Positions 9,913 to 18,291 of a DNA stretch of 25,770 nucleotides are shown one piece after another. Positions within the stretch are counted from its first letter, which is position 1. Each line of letters begins with the position of its first letter. This DNA is from Chloroflexota bacterium. GTDB lineage: Bacteria > Chloroflexota > Anaerolineae > B4-G1. Under the pieces are notes generated by a model. That model worked only from the letters and a program-made list of their open reading frames with translations. It made no database searches and was not told the origin of the DNA. The position numbers and the translations under genes were made by a program. The stretch is from positions 1 through 25,770 of the forward strand of contig JAAEPW010001140.1 of the NCBI GenBank assembly GCA_024232355.1. The letters run 5' to 3'.

Positions 9913-10497
9913 CTACCCGCGAGCACGCTCCAGCAAAATCATCATCAACAGGCTCAGTAAAGCACGTACCTCTTGACTCTCATTCATCTCGGCTTGCTTG
10001 CTGATGATGAACTTGCTCTCAAAAAAGCCCGGTTGCTTTGCCAACCGCATCACAACTGTACCATCTAAACGAGAGACCAGAAAAGCCGGGTTGAACACAT
10101 AACCACTGAACATGCCAATGATCGGGATTCCGCCAAATATCCCATCGAGAACCTTTACCCACGCATTCTCCTCGCGGATCGTCATCACAGGCGTACTGCC
10201 CGAGAAAATCTCATAGTGCGATTTCCACAATGACCTTACGCCCTCCCGCTTTACGGATCCCCAAGCAACGCCATTGACGTCAGCAAAGTGATAGCGCGCT
10301 GAAAAATCGATCACGCGATCTGCGTTGATTTTGTACAGCGGCTGTGTTTGCCCCGAATCGGCAAAGACTGTAACCGCCTCCTTCAATTTGAGAAGTTTCT
10401 GCTTGACGTAAAACACTTGCCTGCCACTGGCATCGGTCACCGATATCTGCGGAGCCAGAGCCAATATCTTGAACGACAACTCTAATGGGTATTGCAT
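9913..10497 (-). CDS. LURP-one-related / tubby C-terminal-like (YxjI-type) protein
   Basis: A 194-residue protein rich in beta-strand, with a typical LOR-family run: an N-terminal strand pattern, the region GRQVFYVKQKLLKLKEAVTV near 24-44, then a nucleus of short strands and a C-terminal helix (about 160-190). In this family the domain forms a tubby-like barrel around a helix; members are proposed to bind phospholipid or act as scramblase-like proteins, but biochemical roles in bacteria are unclear. AGGAGG lies 5 bases before ATG at 10497. A GTG three bases further upstream is also possible but is too close to that site. Transcription diverges from the receiver-Roadblock gene. Assignment to the family is by overall look, not by a catalytic motif. 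Confidence 0.65.
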   Translation of the reverse strand: MQYPLELSFKILALAPQISVTDASGRQVFYVKQKLLKLKEAVTVFADSGQTQPLYKINADRVIDFSARYHFADVNGVAWGSVKREGVRSLWKSHYEIFSGSTPVMTIREENAWVKVLDGIFGGIPIIGMFSGYVFNPAFLVSRLDGTVVMRLAKQPGFFESKFIISKQAEMNESQEVRALLSLLMMILLERARG

Positions 10498-10542
10498 CAC
10501 TACCTCCTTTGGAATTATTGCGTCTATGCCTTAACATCTACC

Positions 10543-10570
10543 AGTATATTTAATTTTGCTCGCAAGTCAA
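10543..10570 (-). promoter_or_regulatory. Promoter of the LURP-one-like gene
   Basis: On the minus strand TTGACT (10570-10565), a 16-base spacer and TATACT (10548-10543) lie about 45 bases upstream of the start codon. Confidence 0.6.
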
Positions 10571-10596
10571 ACTAGGAAAGTGATTGCGTTTACGAA

Positions 10597-10625
10597 TTGA
10601 CTTTTTATCCTCTAACCAGTACAAT
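10597..10625 (+). promoter_or_regulatory. Promoter of the receiver-Roadblock / tpiA pair
   Basis: TTGACT (10597-10602), a 17-base spacer and TACAAT (10620-10625) form a near-consensus vegetative promoter 42 bases before the start codon. It lies back-to-back with the divergent promoter at 10543-10570, with 26 bases between the two -35 boxes. Confidence 0.65.
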
Positions 10626-10666
10626 GGGGACAGTTCAAATCCAAGCCTTTAGTTGCGGAGCAAATT

Positions 10667-11560
10667 ATGAGTAAAGATTCTGTTTTGATCATTGATAGTA
10701 ATGAGGCCTTTGCAACCATACTCAAAGAGGGCCTGGAACAAGGTGGCGAGTACCAGACCACCATCGCAAGTAATGGAGACCAAGCACTACAAGCACTGTC
10801 AAACACCAATTTCGACCTGGTCATCGTGGACCTGGGTCTGGATGACCCCGACGGCGCTACATTTGCCCGCACGTTGCGTGAGCAACAACCTGACCAAGGA
10901 ATGATGCTAATTCCGCTTATGGGCGAGGACTTGCCGTCCGAGTTGGCCAACCTAGATATCCAAGGAGTCTTGCCCAAACCCTTTTTCTTCCCTGAACTGC
11001 CCGGAATTATCGGCAGCGCGCTGGGACGAGAGGTGGAGGCAGCTCCACCCATCATCGAAACTCCGGTCGTCGCCGAGGCTCCAATCACTCCCAAAGCTCC
11101 ACCCGTTGTCGCCCCCCCTCCCGTCGTCGAGACCGTAGAGTCAAGCGTAACTGCTGCCGAACGGGTAGCAGAGGTACAGAACCGCATCTCTGAAAAACGT
11201 ATGCAAAGCATCATCCAGGCGATGAACAACCTAGCTCAAGACATCGGCGCAGCGTCCGTGATCCTGAGTTGCGAGGGAGGATTGATCGCCCACGCTGGTC
11301 GACTCTCGGCCCAAGAGGCAACTGGGCTGGCACAGGTCGTCGGTGAAAATTGGCGCACATCGGCTCGTGTGGCCAGAATTCTAGGACAAGAACAACTGCG
11401 CTTTGAACAAAGCGTTGAAGGCGGCGAGCACTTGTTTTACTCATTAGCCGTCGCCGAGGATATTATCCTCTCGGCCGCCGTGAACACCAGTACGCCGCTC
11501 GGAATGATCCGCCACAGCACAAAGTCCACCGCCGACGCGCTGCAACGCCTGGTAGGATAG
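10667..11560 (+). CDS. Response-regulator receiver fused to a Roadblock/LC7 domain
   Basis: 297 residues. Residues 4-120 form a CheY-like receiver with Asp10, the likely phosphoacceptor Asp55 (IVDLGL) and Lys104 (LPKPF). The position that normally carries a Thr/Ser switch residue reads LIPLMGE, so canonical signal transmission may be changed. Residues about 122-160 are a proline-rich linker, and about 178-290 match a Roadblock/LC7 fold, a family that partners small Ras-like GTPases such as MglA. No DNA-binding domain is present. GGAG lies 6 bases before ATG. The triose-phosphate isomerase gene follows after 8 bases, so the two are probably co-transcribed. No GTPase or histidine kinase gene is in the window; its partners are unknown. 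Confidence 0.85.
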   Translation: MSKDSVLIIDSNEAFATILKEGLEQGGEYQTTIASNGDQALQALSNTNFDLVIVDLGLDDPDGATFARTLREQQPDQGMMLIPLMGEDLPSELANLDIQGVLPKPFFFPELPGIIGSALGREVEAAPPIIETPVVAEAPITPKAPPVVAPPPVVETVESSVTAAERVAEVQNRISEKRMQSIIQAMNNLAQDIGAASVILSCEGGLIAHAGRLSAQEATGLAQVVGENWRTSARVARILGQEQLRFEQSVEGGEHLFYSLAVAEDIILSAAVNTSTPLGMIRHSTKSTADALQRLVG

Positions 11561-11568
11561 AGCAGCGA

Positions 11569-12375
11569 ATGGAGCACCCACGGCGCCGCCCCATCATCGC
11601 CGGCAACTGGAAAATGCACCTGGGCCGCGTGGACCAAGCACTGGCCTTTGTGCGCCGCATCCGGTACCCACTGAACGGAATCAAAGGTATAGACAAGGTA
11701 TTGTGCCCCCCCTTTACCGTGCTGGCAGCGATAGCCGAGGTGATACGCCCCACATACATCGGCCTGGGCGCGCAAACGATGCACTGGGAGGATCAAGGTG
11801 CGTATACGGGTGAAGTCTCTCCATCCATGTTGGCAGGATTATGCCAGTATGTTATTCTGGGACATTCAGAGCGCCGCACCGGGCGAGTGGCCTTCCCAGA
11901 TCAGGATGCTGATGGCAGTGCTGCCAGCGATACCGCCGTCAACCGCAAGGCCCACGCAGCACTGGCTCATAGCCTTACGCCCATCATCTGCGTGGGAGAA
12001 AACCTGACGCAGAACGAAGCCGGTCAGACCCACGAGTTTGTTGGCAAGCAGGTCTCGGCGGCTTTGGCAGATTTGACGGCAGACCAGGCCCAGCGATGCA
12101 TAATCGCCTACGAGCCGCTGTGGGCCATCGGCACCGGCAAGGCAGCGACTCCAGCAGACGCAAACCGCGTCATTGGACTGACCATTCGAGGAACGATCGC
12201 CGAAATGTTTGGAGAAGCCACCGCTCAGGCTGTGCGAGTGCAATACGGCGGCAGTGTCAACGCAGAAAATATTGCAGCTTTTTTAATGATGCCAGAAGTA
12301 GACGGCGCACTGATAGGCGGAGCAAGCCTCAAACCAGATTTTGTCGAGTTGGTACAACAAGCTGCCATGACTTAG
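11569..12375 (+). CDS. tpiA: Triose-phosphate isomerase
   Basis: This 268-residue protein interconverts dihydroxyacetone phosphate and glyceraldehyde 3-phosphate in the cytoplasm. The active site is complete: Asn13 and Lys15 (AGNWKM), His99 (LGHSERR), Glu182 (YEPLWAIGTGKAA, including the flexible loop 6) and the phosphate-binding VQYGGSV and GALIGGAS segments. Compared with ordinary bacterial enzymes, about 11 extra residues (roughly 105-121, rich in D, A, S and G) follow GHSERR, lengthening the distance between the two catalytic residues His99 and Glu182. No strong ribosome-binding site is visible; translation is probably coupled to the gene just upstream. Glyceraldehyde 3-phosphate is also a predicted product of the microcompartment aldolase at 22251-23117, but a link between the two loci is only inference. 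Confidence 0.93.
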   Translation: MEHPRRRPIIAGNWKMHLGRVDQALAFVRRIRYPLNGIKGIDKVLCPPFTVLAAIAEVIRPTYIGLGAQTMHWEDQGAYTGEVSPSMLAGLCQYVILGHSERRTGRVAFPDQDADGSAASDTAVNRKAHAALAHSLTPIICVGENLTQNEAGQTHEFVGKQVSAALADLTADQAQRCIIAYEPLWAIGTGKAATPADANRVIGLTIRGTIAEMFGEATAQAVRVQYGGSVNAENIAAFLMMPEVDGALIGGASLKPDFVELVQQAAMT

Positions 12376-12489
12376 AAAAATCCGGTGGCCGACATTTGCC
12401 ACAACGATCACCACTACCCACGAATCCATCACACACCGCATCCTCAATCTTGTCCCCAAACTGTGACCATTGCTCTGGTAAGGTGTTTG

Positions 12490-12574
12490 TATAATCGAAA
12501 CTCGGCCTCTGTTGACCCAGAGGTCTAAAAATCGCATAGCGATAGGAAAACAATTGGAGAAAATGAAAAAATGA
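12490..12574 (+). promoter_or_regulatory. Leader of the giant activase gene: -10 box, two hairpins and a 3-codon ORF
   Basis: A perfect TATAAT (12490-12495) has no good -35 at the usual distance. Downstream are two small hairpins, CCTCTG/CAGAGG (12506-12523) and ATCGC/GCGAT (12531-12543). GGAG (12556-12559) is 3 bases before ATG AAA AAA TGA (12563-12574), a mini-ORF whose stop overlaps the ATG of the activase at 12571. Confidence 0.45.
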
Positions 12575-15500
12575 CAGAGTTAAGAACGAGTGCGTTAAAA
12601 ATGGGCATCGACATAGGCTCGACAACGGCCAAAGTCGTGATACTGAATCAAGATACTAATGGATCAGTACGATCCACACAATCCAACATTGCATTCTCGG
12701 CGTACCACCGTCACAATGCCGAGACGCTGGCAACATTGAAAACAATACTTGGGCAAGCATTGGATTCTCTGGGCAACGTCAAGGTCAATCTTTTGATCAC
12801 TGGCTCTGCCGGATTAGGGATCAGTGAAAAATTCAATATCCCCTTTATCCAAGAAGTCGTCGCCTCGGCAGAAGTTGTCCGCCAACTGTACCCCCAAGTA
12901 AAAACCCTGATCGACATTGGCGGCGAAGATGCCAAAATGATCTTTTTCAATGCTGATCAACGGCCCGATATCCGCATGAACGGGTCATGCGCGGGTGGGA
13001 CGGGAGCGTTCATCGACCAAATGGCGACGCTTTTGAACATCCCGGTATCCGATCTGAACGCCCTGGCCGAAAGTCACACCACCGTCTATCCGATGGCCTC
13101 GCGATGCGGCGTCTTTGCCAAGACCGACGTGCAAAATTTGCTCAGCCGCGAAATTGCCCGTGAAGACATTGTCGCTTCAGTGTTCAACGCAGTCGTCTTG
13201 CAAACCCTTGCCACGCTCTCAAGAGGGTACAAACCATCACCCGTAATCCTTTTTGGCGGTGGTCCCTTGACGTTTCTACCGGCACTGAAAGACTTTTTTA
13301 TCAAAACACTCAATGTGGGGAGCGACGGTGTCTTGGAAGCGGAGAACACAGAACTGCTGCCCGCCATCGGTGCCGCTCTGGTCGATCATGCAAATAAACA
13401 AGAGATCACGCTTACGGAACTGGTAAACTTGTTATCTACTCAACCGAGATACAAGCACACAAACCAGAGCAGACTATCACAACTATTCACAGACAAGCAA
13501 GAACTCGATCTGTGGAAGGAGGCCCGAACCCAGCACCAGGCACCGCGAACCGACGTGAGGTATATGGAAAATGACCAGGTCTTTCTGGGCATCGATTCTG
13601 GCTCCACGACGACCAAGCTGGTATTGACCGACGAACAGGGCCGAGTCGCTTTCGACTATTATTGCAACAACAACGGCAACGCCATCAAAGCCGTGCAAAC
13701 AGGTCTGGAAAAAATACAACAACTGTTCACGACCTGCGACGACCCACCACGCATCACGCGGAGCGTGGTCACCGGCTATGGCGAGGACTTGATTCGGACC
13801 GCCTTTGGCTGCGACGAGGGGATGGTAGAAACACTGGCCCATTTCCGGGCGGCAAGGGCCTTTGATCCCAACGTGTCCTTTATCCTCGATATCGGCGGTC
13901 AGGATATGAAGGCGATTTTCGTCAGAGATGGGCACATTCAGAACATTGAGATCAACGAGGCATGCTCTTCCGGGTGCGGTTCGTTCATCGAATCGTTCGC
14001 CAAGTCGATGGGGTATACGGTGTCGGACTTTGCGCAAAATGCCTGCATGTCCGAGGCTCCCTGCGACCTGGGTACCCGCTGCACCGTCTTTATGAATTCC
14101 AAGGTCAAGCAATCCCTCAGAGAAGGCGCCCACATCAGCGACATTTCTGCCGGGCTGGCTTACTCGGTGATCAAGAACGCCATCCACAAAGTCCTCAAGA
14201 TCACCAACACGTCGGTTCTGGGTGATCACATCATCGTCCAGGGCGGCACGTTCCGCAATCCGGCCATTCACCGGGCAATGGAGCGCTTGTTGGAACAACA
14301 AGTGCTCTGCCCCGATATCGCAGAACTGATGGGCGCGTACGGGGCAGCCTTGACCGCGCGCGATACCTACAACGGCAACGGCAGTTCCAAAGGAACTGCG
14401 CGCAACCTTCAGTTGTCCCGCGATCTTGGAGAAACCAAACCGCACGGAAACGGACGAGACTCGAGCCATTTTGTAGGACTAGAAAACCTAGCAACCGTTG
14501 GCGACTATCAAAAACGGCTCGTTCGCTGCCGGGGCTGCGAGAACAAGTGCGCTGTCACCAAGCTGACATTCCAGAACGGAAACACTTTTTTCACCGGCAA
14601 TCGCTGCGAAAAGGTATTCACCAACAGTGGCGAAAGAGTGAGAAAAGGCACAAACCTGCTCGCTCGCAAAGTCCAACTCTTGTTCGACCGCGAGACCGCT
14701 CCCGCGGCACAACCAAAGTTGACCTTGGGCATTCCCCGCGTGTTGAACATGTTTGAGAATTTCCCTTTTTGGAACACCCTACTCGTCGAGTGTGGCTTTC
14801 AGGTCCAGCTTTCCGACAAATCGAGCAACGCCACCTACGAAAAAGGGATCGAGACCGTCATGTCCGAAAACATTTGTTTTCCAGCGAAATTGGCCCACGG
14901 TCACATCTATGATCTGATCGAGGCCGGGGTGGACAGAATATTCTACCCGATGGTCTTTTACGAAGAGGCGGAATTCGCCGACTCGGTCAACTGTTTCAAC
15001 TGTCCCATCGTCTCGGGCTATCCCGACGTGATACGCAGCGCCATCGACCCTGAGGCCAAGTTTGGCATTCCTCTGGACCAGCCAACGATCAATCTCCAAG
15101 ACAAACGTCTATTGAGAAAAGCATGTTACCAATACTTGTCGGGGCTTGGCGTCAGTGCCAAAACATTCAAGCGGGCCTTTACCCGAGCTATCGAGGCCCA
15201 ACAAGACTATAAAGAAACGGTGCAGAGTATCACTGCCGATATTCTGGCCCAGGCAAAAGCCGATGGACGCCCTGTCATTTTGATGATGGGTCGCCCATAC
15301 CATGCCGACGAGTTGATCAACCACAAAGTACCAGAAATCTTGACCGATTTTGGCATGGACATTATCACCGAAGACGCAATCCCCATCGCTCTCGATCAAA
15401 CCTTGGATAACCAACATGTGCTGACCCAGTGGGAATACCCCAACCGATACTATCACGCCGCTCGTTGGGTGGGGCAGCAGGATAACGTAGAGATGGTGCA

Positions 15501-16962
15501 GCTAAATTCCTTTGCCTGTGGCCCGGACGCCGTCGCCGTGGACGAGGTCAAGAGCATCCTGGGCGAGTACGAAAAAAGCCACACCGTCATCCGGATCGAC
15601 GAAGTGGAAAGTATGGGCTCTGTCAAGCTCAGGCTCCGGTCGATGGTCGAGTCGATGAAAGAGAGAGAAAGGGCCAGGGAAAAAGAACCGCTACGCCAAC
15701 GGACGTATACCCCCCGCAAGACCGTCAAGCTGTTCCAAGAAACGGATCGTCAACGGGTCGTCATCGTCCCCCGGTTCGCGCACTTTTGCTCAGCCCCCAT
15801 CACCCGGCCCATGTTGGATCAGGGATATCACGTCGAGGCGCTGCCACACGCCGACCGCGAGTCAGTCGAGGTGGGCCTCAAATACACCAACAATGAAATA
15901 TGCTACCCGGCCATCATTGTGATCGGTGACTTGATAAAAGCTCTGCAATCCGGGAAATACGATCTGTCCAACACAGCGGTCGGCATCTCGCAGACCGGAG
16001 GACAATGTCGGGCTTCGTGCTATCTCTCTTTGCTGAAAAGAGCCCTCATCGCCGCCGGATTTGAAGATATCCCGGTCGTCTCACTGACGACCGCTATGAA
16101 ACCATTGAACGAACAGCCAGGTTTCAAGATGGACATCAAGCAGTATGTCTACAAGGCGATGTTTGGCATGATCTATGCCGACGCCTTGCGGGACATGTAC
16201 CACGCCACTGCCGTCCGAGAAGTGAACAAAGGCCAGGCACTCGAGGTGGCAAACAAATATCTGGCGATCCTCGAAGACGGTACACTGCCACTCCAAAAAG
16301 GCATTGTGCTCGAAACGCTCGGCCAAGCCGTGGCCGATTTCAACAAAATCGAAACGATCGACGGACATTATCCCAAGGTGGGCATCGTCGGTGAGATCTA
16401 TATAAAGTACAATTCCTTTGGAAATAACCGGGTGGTTGAATGGTTGATGGATCAAGGAATCGAGGTAATCGTCCCGTCCTTTGCCGAGTTCTTTGTGGCC
16501 TGGTTCCCCAGCATCAAAGCCAAGGTCAAAGCGAACATCAAAAGGCCCGACATTCTCTGGCTCTTGGCACCGGTGTTGAACAAATATACCCAAGCTCTCC
16601 AGAATCACGTAGAAACCGTGATGGAGGAATTCCGGTACTATCGCCCCTCTCACACGATTCAGGATGTAGCAAAAAAAGCACAAGAGATTGTGGACTTGGC
16701 ACACCAATACGGCGAAAGTTGGTTGATCGCGGGAGAAATCGGGGAATTTATGGCACACGGCATTCCAAACGTGCTCTGTCTGCAACCTTTTGGATGCATC
16801 GCCAATCAAGTCATCGCCAAAGGGGTAACCAAGCGGATGAAAGAAAAATTTCCCCAGTTGAACCTGCTATACCTGGACTGTGACGCAGGAACCAGCGAGG
16901 TGAACTTTGTGAACCGACTCTACTTTTTCATCAACCACGCCAGGGCGTCTATGGCGACGTAG
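12571..16962 (+). CDS. Giant CoA-substrate dehydratase activase (tandem BcrAD/BadFG ATPases plus HgdB-like part)
   Basis: 1463 residues, a usual length for this fused family. Members are related to the iron-sulphur ATPase that injects an electron into 2-hydroxyacyl-CoA or benzoyl-CoA enzymes. Two ASKHA ATPase domains are visible: the first starts with IDIGSTTAK (Asp14) and has SCAGGTGAF with cluster Cys140; the second starts with IDSGSTTTK (Asp342) and has EACSSGCGSF with Cys465. A cysteine motif CRGCENKC (653, 656, 660) with GNRCE (679) follows. Residues from about 720 match the DUF2229 and HgdB-like regions, with further cysteines (for example NCFNCP and CRASC). Start chosen at 12571; GGAG is 11 bases away, a rather long spacing. 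No separate dehydratase subunits are encoded nearby, so the substrate is unknown. It converges on the BMC operon. Confidence 0.88.
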   Translation: MTELRTSALKMGIDIGSTTAKVVILNQDTNGSVRSTQSNIAFSAYHRHNAETLATLKTILGQALDSLGNVKVNLLITGSAGLGISEKFNIPFIQEVVASAEVVRQLYPQVKTLIDIGGEDAKMIFFNADQRPDIRMNGSCAGGTGAFIDQMATLLNIPVSDLNALAESHTTVYPMASRCGVFAKTDVQNLLSREIAREDIVASVFNAVVLQTLATLSRGYKPSPVILFGGGPLTFLPALKDFFIKTLNVGSDGVLEAENTELLPAIGAALVDHANKQEITLTELVNLLSTQPRYKHTNQSRLSQLFTDKQELDLWKEARTQHQAPRTDVRYMENDQVFLGIDSGSTTTKLVLTDEQGRVAFDYYCNNNGNAIKAVQTGLEKIQQLFTTCDDPPRITRSVVTGYGEDLIRTAFGCDEGMVETLAHFRAARAFDPNVSFILDIGGQDMKAIFVRDGHIQNIEINEACSSGCGSFIESFAKSMGYTVSDFAQNACMSEAPCDLGTRCTVFMNSKVKQSLREGAHISDISAGLAYSVIKNAIHKVLKITNTSVLGDHIIVQGGTFRNPAIHRAMERLLEQQVLCPDIAELMGAYGAALTARDTYNGNGSSKGTARNLQLSRDLGETKPHGNGRDSSHFVGLENLATVGDYQKRLVRCRGCENKCAVTKLTFQNGNTFFTGNRCEKVFTNSGERVRKGTNLLARKVQLLFDRETAPAAQPKLTLGIPRVLNMFENFPFWNTLLVECGFQVQLSDKSSNATYEKGIETVMSENICFPAKLAHGHIYDLIEAGVDRIFYPMVFYEEAEFADSVNCFNCPIVSGYPDVIRSAIDPEAKFGIPLDQPTINLQDKRLLRKACYQYLSGLGVSAKTFKRAFTRAIEAQQDYKETVQSITADILAQAKADGRPVILMMGRPYHADELINHKVPEILTDFGMDIITEDAIPIALDQTLDNQHVLTQWEYPNRYYHAARWVGQQDNVEMVQLNSFACGPDAVAVDEVKSILGEYEKSHTVIRIDEVESMGSVKLRLRSMVESMKERERAREKEPLRQRTYTPRKTVKLFQETDRQRVVIVPRFAHFCSAPITRPMLDQGYHVEALPHADRESVEVGLKYTNNEICYPAIIVIGDLIKALQSGKYDLSNTAVGISQTGGQCRASCYLSLLKRALIAAGFEDIPVVSLTTAMKPLNEQPGFKMDIKQYVYKAMFGMIYADALRDMYHATAVREVNKGQALEVANKYLAILEDGTLPLQKGIVLETLGQAVADFNKIETIDGHYPKVGIVGEIYIKYNSFGNNRVVEWLMDQGIEVIVPSFAEFFVAWFPSIKAKVKANIKRPDILWLLAPVLNKYTQALQNHVETVMEEFRYYRPSHTIQDVAKKAQEIVDLAHQYGESWLIAGEIGEFMAHGIPNVLCLQPFGCIANQVIAKGVTKRMKEKFPQLNLLYLDCDAGTSEVNFVNRLYFFINHARASMAT

Positions 16963-17060
16963 GTTACGGGAAAAGCCGGGAAAGCCATCCTGGTTCACTG
17001 GGGAGATAAAGGGCCAAAGTCCTATATCCGTACCAACGCTCAGCCAGGCTTTTCCTTATG

Positions 17061-17110
17061 AAAACCCCAATTGAGCACTCGGAAGCCCACAGATGTTACG
17101 ATGGGGTTTT
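17061..17110. terminator. Bidirectional terminator between the activase gene and the BMC operon
   Basis: AAAACCCCA (17061-17069) pairs with TGGGGTTTT (17102-17110) around a 32-base loop. It has a T run on each strand and lies between two convergent transcription units. The large loop lowers confidence. Confidence 0.5.
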
Positions 17111-17383
17111 TCACCCGCTCAACGCGATTTCGTCGACCACGCCGACGATGATGGCGCGGATAGCTCCGGGGTTGAGGCCCAGGATCTGTCTCGCGCCGTT
17201 TCCTTCGTCCAACACCAGCACGGTATCACCAGGGCCGGCTTGCGCCACGTCTACCGCGATGTCGTAATAGCCGGTCTCTTGCCCGTGCAGGTCGAGTTGA
17301 TCCACCAGCAACAGCTTGCGGCCCTCCAGATGCGTGATTTTGATCGTGGACACCACCGTGCCAATGACCTTGCCGATGTACAT
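17111..17383 (-). CDS. BMC-P shell pentamer (EutN/CcmL family), copy 3
   Basis: A 90-residue single-domain vertex protein. It starts MYIGKVIGTVVST and has the family pattern QLDLHGQETG, DVAQAGPGDTVLVLDEGNGAR and a C-terminal IIVGVVDEI. Proteins of this family form pentamers that cap the corners of a microcompartment shell. ATG at 17383 follows the stop of the preceding pentamer gene with no gap, so the two are translationally linked. It is the last gene of the operon; the terminator at 17061-17110 overlaps its final bases or lies just beyond. Confidence 0.92.
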   Translation of the reverse strand: MYIGKVIGTVVSTIKITHLEGRKLLLVDQLDLHGQETGYYDIAVDVAQAGPGDTVLVLDEGNGARQILGLNPGAIRAIIVGVVDEIALSG

Positions 17384-17710
17384 CTAGTCGTCATCCTCCG
17401 ACAAATACCAAGCGGCGGTGGGCTGTTGACGGCGCACTCCCCGCTCCACATCAACCTCGTCCACGATACCCGTGATGGCCAAATCCACCGGCACAAAGAC
17501 CTCCGGCAATGCCTGGGCCGCCTCGCGGCTCCCCACGACAAAAACCAACTCGCCAGGGCCAGCCTGGGCGGTGGCATCGGCGGCGATGGTGGGACGCCCC
17601 TTGGGATTCAAGTCCTCGTCCAGCGGTTGCACAACCAGGAATTTGATTCCCTCAAGCCCTTCATACTTGTGGGTAGCGACTACCGTGCCGATCACACGTG
17701 CAAATTTCAT
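17384..17710 (-). CDS. BMC-P shell pentamer (EutN/CcmL family) with a charged tail, copy 2
   Basis: 108 residues. The BMC-P core (MKFARVIGTVVATHKYEGLEG, then ADATAQAGPGELVFVVGSREA and ITGIVDEVDVE) ends near residue 88. It is followed by about 20 extra residues, basic then aromatic and ending in EDDD. Such a tail is absent from the other two pentamers in this operon and could project from the vertex or recruit a partner; that is inference. GGAGG lies 4 bases before the ATG, inside the GNAT gene, and the two genes overlap by ATGA. Confidence 0.9.
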   Translation of the reverse strand: MKFARVIGTVVATHKYEGLEGIKFLVVQPLDEDLNPKGRPTIAADATAQAGPGELVFVVGSREAAQALPEVFVPVDLAITGIVDEVDVERGVRRQQPTAAWYLSEDDD

Positions 17711-18291
17711 TCGGCCTCCAGCGGCTCCAGGCGGACATAGATCAGTGTGTCGTGCAGCTCGCCATCCACAGCCACGGCGTGGTTGCGTAGCGTGGCCTCC
17801 AACTCGAACCCCGCCCGCTCTGCCACCCGTTTACTGTGCTCGTTACGCGCATCGCACCGAATCTCCACGCGGCGCGCACCCAACGTCTCGAACGCAAAGT
17901 GCGTGACGCCACGCACAGCCTCCGTGATGTACCCCTGCCCGGCAAAGCATTTGCGTACCCAATAGCCGATCTCAAAACACGGCACATTCCAGTCTATCCG
18001 GTGCAACCCACTCCCGCCAACTAGCGTGTGGGTTCCCTTGAGAAAAAGCAACAGCCACAAATCCTCGCGCGTCAGGAATCGAGCACGCCCCCTGCGCACC
18101 AATTCTTCATCTTCCTCGACAGTCGGGACGTGATCGGCCCAAGGCAACCAGGGGCGCAGAGCGTCGATGCTCTCCGCCACCGCCGCCTGAAGTTCTTCCC
18201 CGTCGCCCGGCATCGGCGAACGAACGGTCAGCCGTTCCGTATCAAAGGAATCAGGGAAATCTAGCAAAACTGGGTTCACTCTTTTACTCAT
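17707..18291 (-). CDS. GNAT-family N-acetyltransferase (RimJ/RimL type)
   Basis: A 194-residue acetyl-CoA-dependent acetyltransferase. Visible features are the N-terminal TERLTVRSPMPGDGEEL, the beta-4 region IGYWV, the acetyl-CoA loop RKCFAGQGYITEAV (a variant of the usual R/Q-G-x-G/A signature) and the C-terminal RRVEIRCDARNEHSKRVAER with the conserved Asn and Ser. These place it with enzymes that acetylate protein N-termini or small amines. It overlaps the shell-trimer gene upstream and the pentamer gene downstream by ATGA at both ends, so it is firmly embedded in the BMC operon. It has no encapsulation-like extension. A shell- or cargo-modifying role is possible but not shown by the sequence. 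Confidence 0.85.
   Translation of the reverse strand: MSKRVNPVLLDFPDSFDTERLTVRSPMPGDGEELQAAVAESIDALRPWLPWADHVPTVEEDEELVRRGRARFLTREDLWLLLFLKGTHTLVGGSGLHRIDWNVPCFEIGYWVRKCFAGQGYITEAVRGVTHFAFETLGARRVEIRCDARNEHSKRVAERAGFELEATLRNHAVAVDGELHDTLIYVRLEPLEAE

Noticed and set aside
12387..12404. Possible hairpin GTGGC/GCCAC after tpiA
   Set aside because: The stem is short with an 8-base loop and no T run, so a terminator cannot be supported.
13483..14469. Minus-strand frame of 328 codons
   Set aside because: It is antisense to the second ATPase module of the activase, whose motifs are unmistakable.
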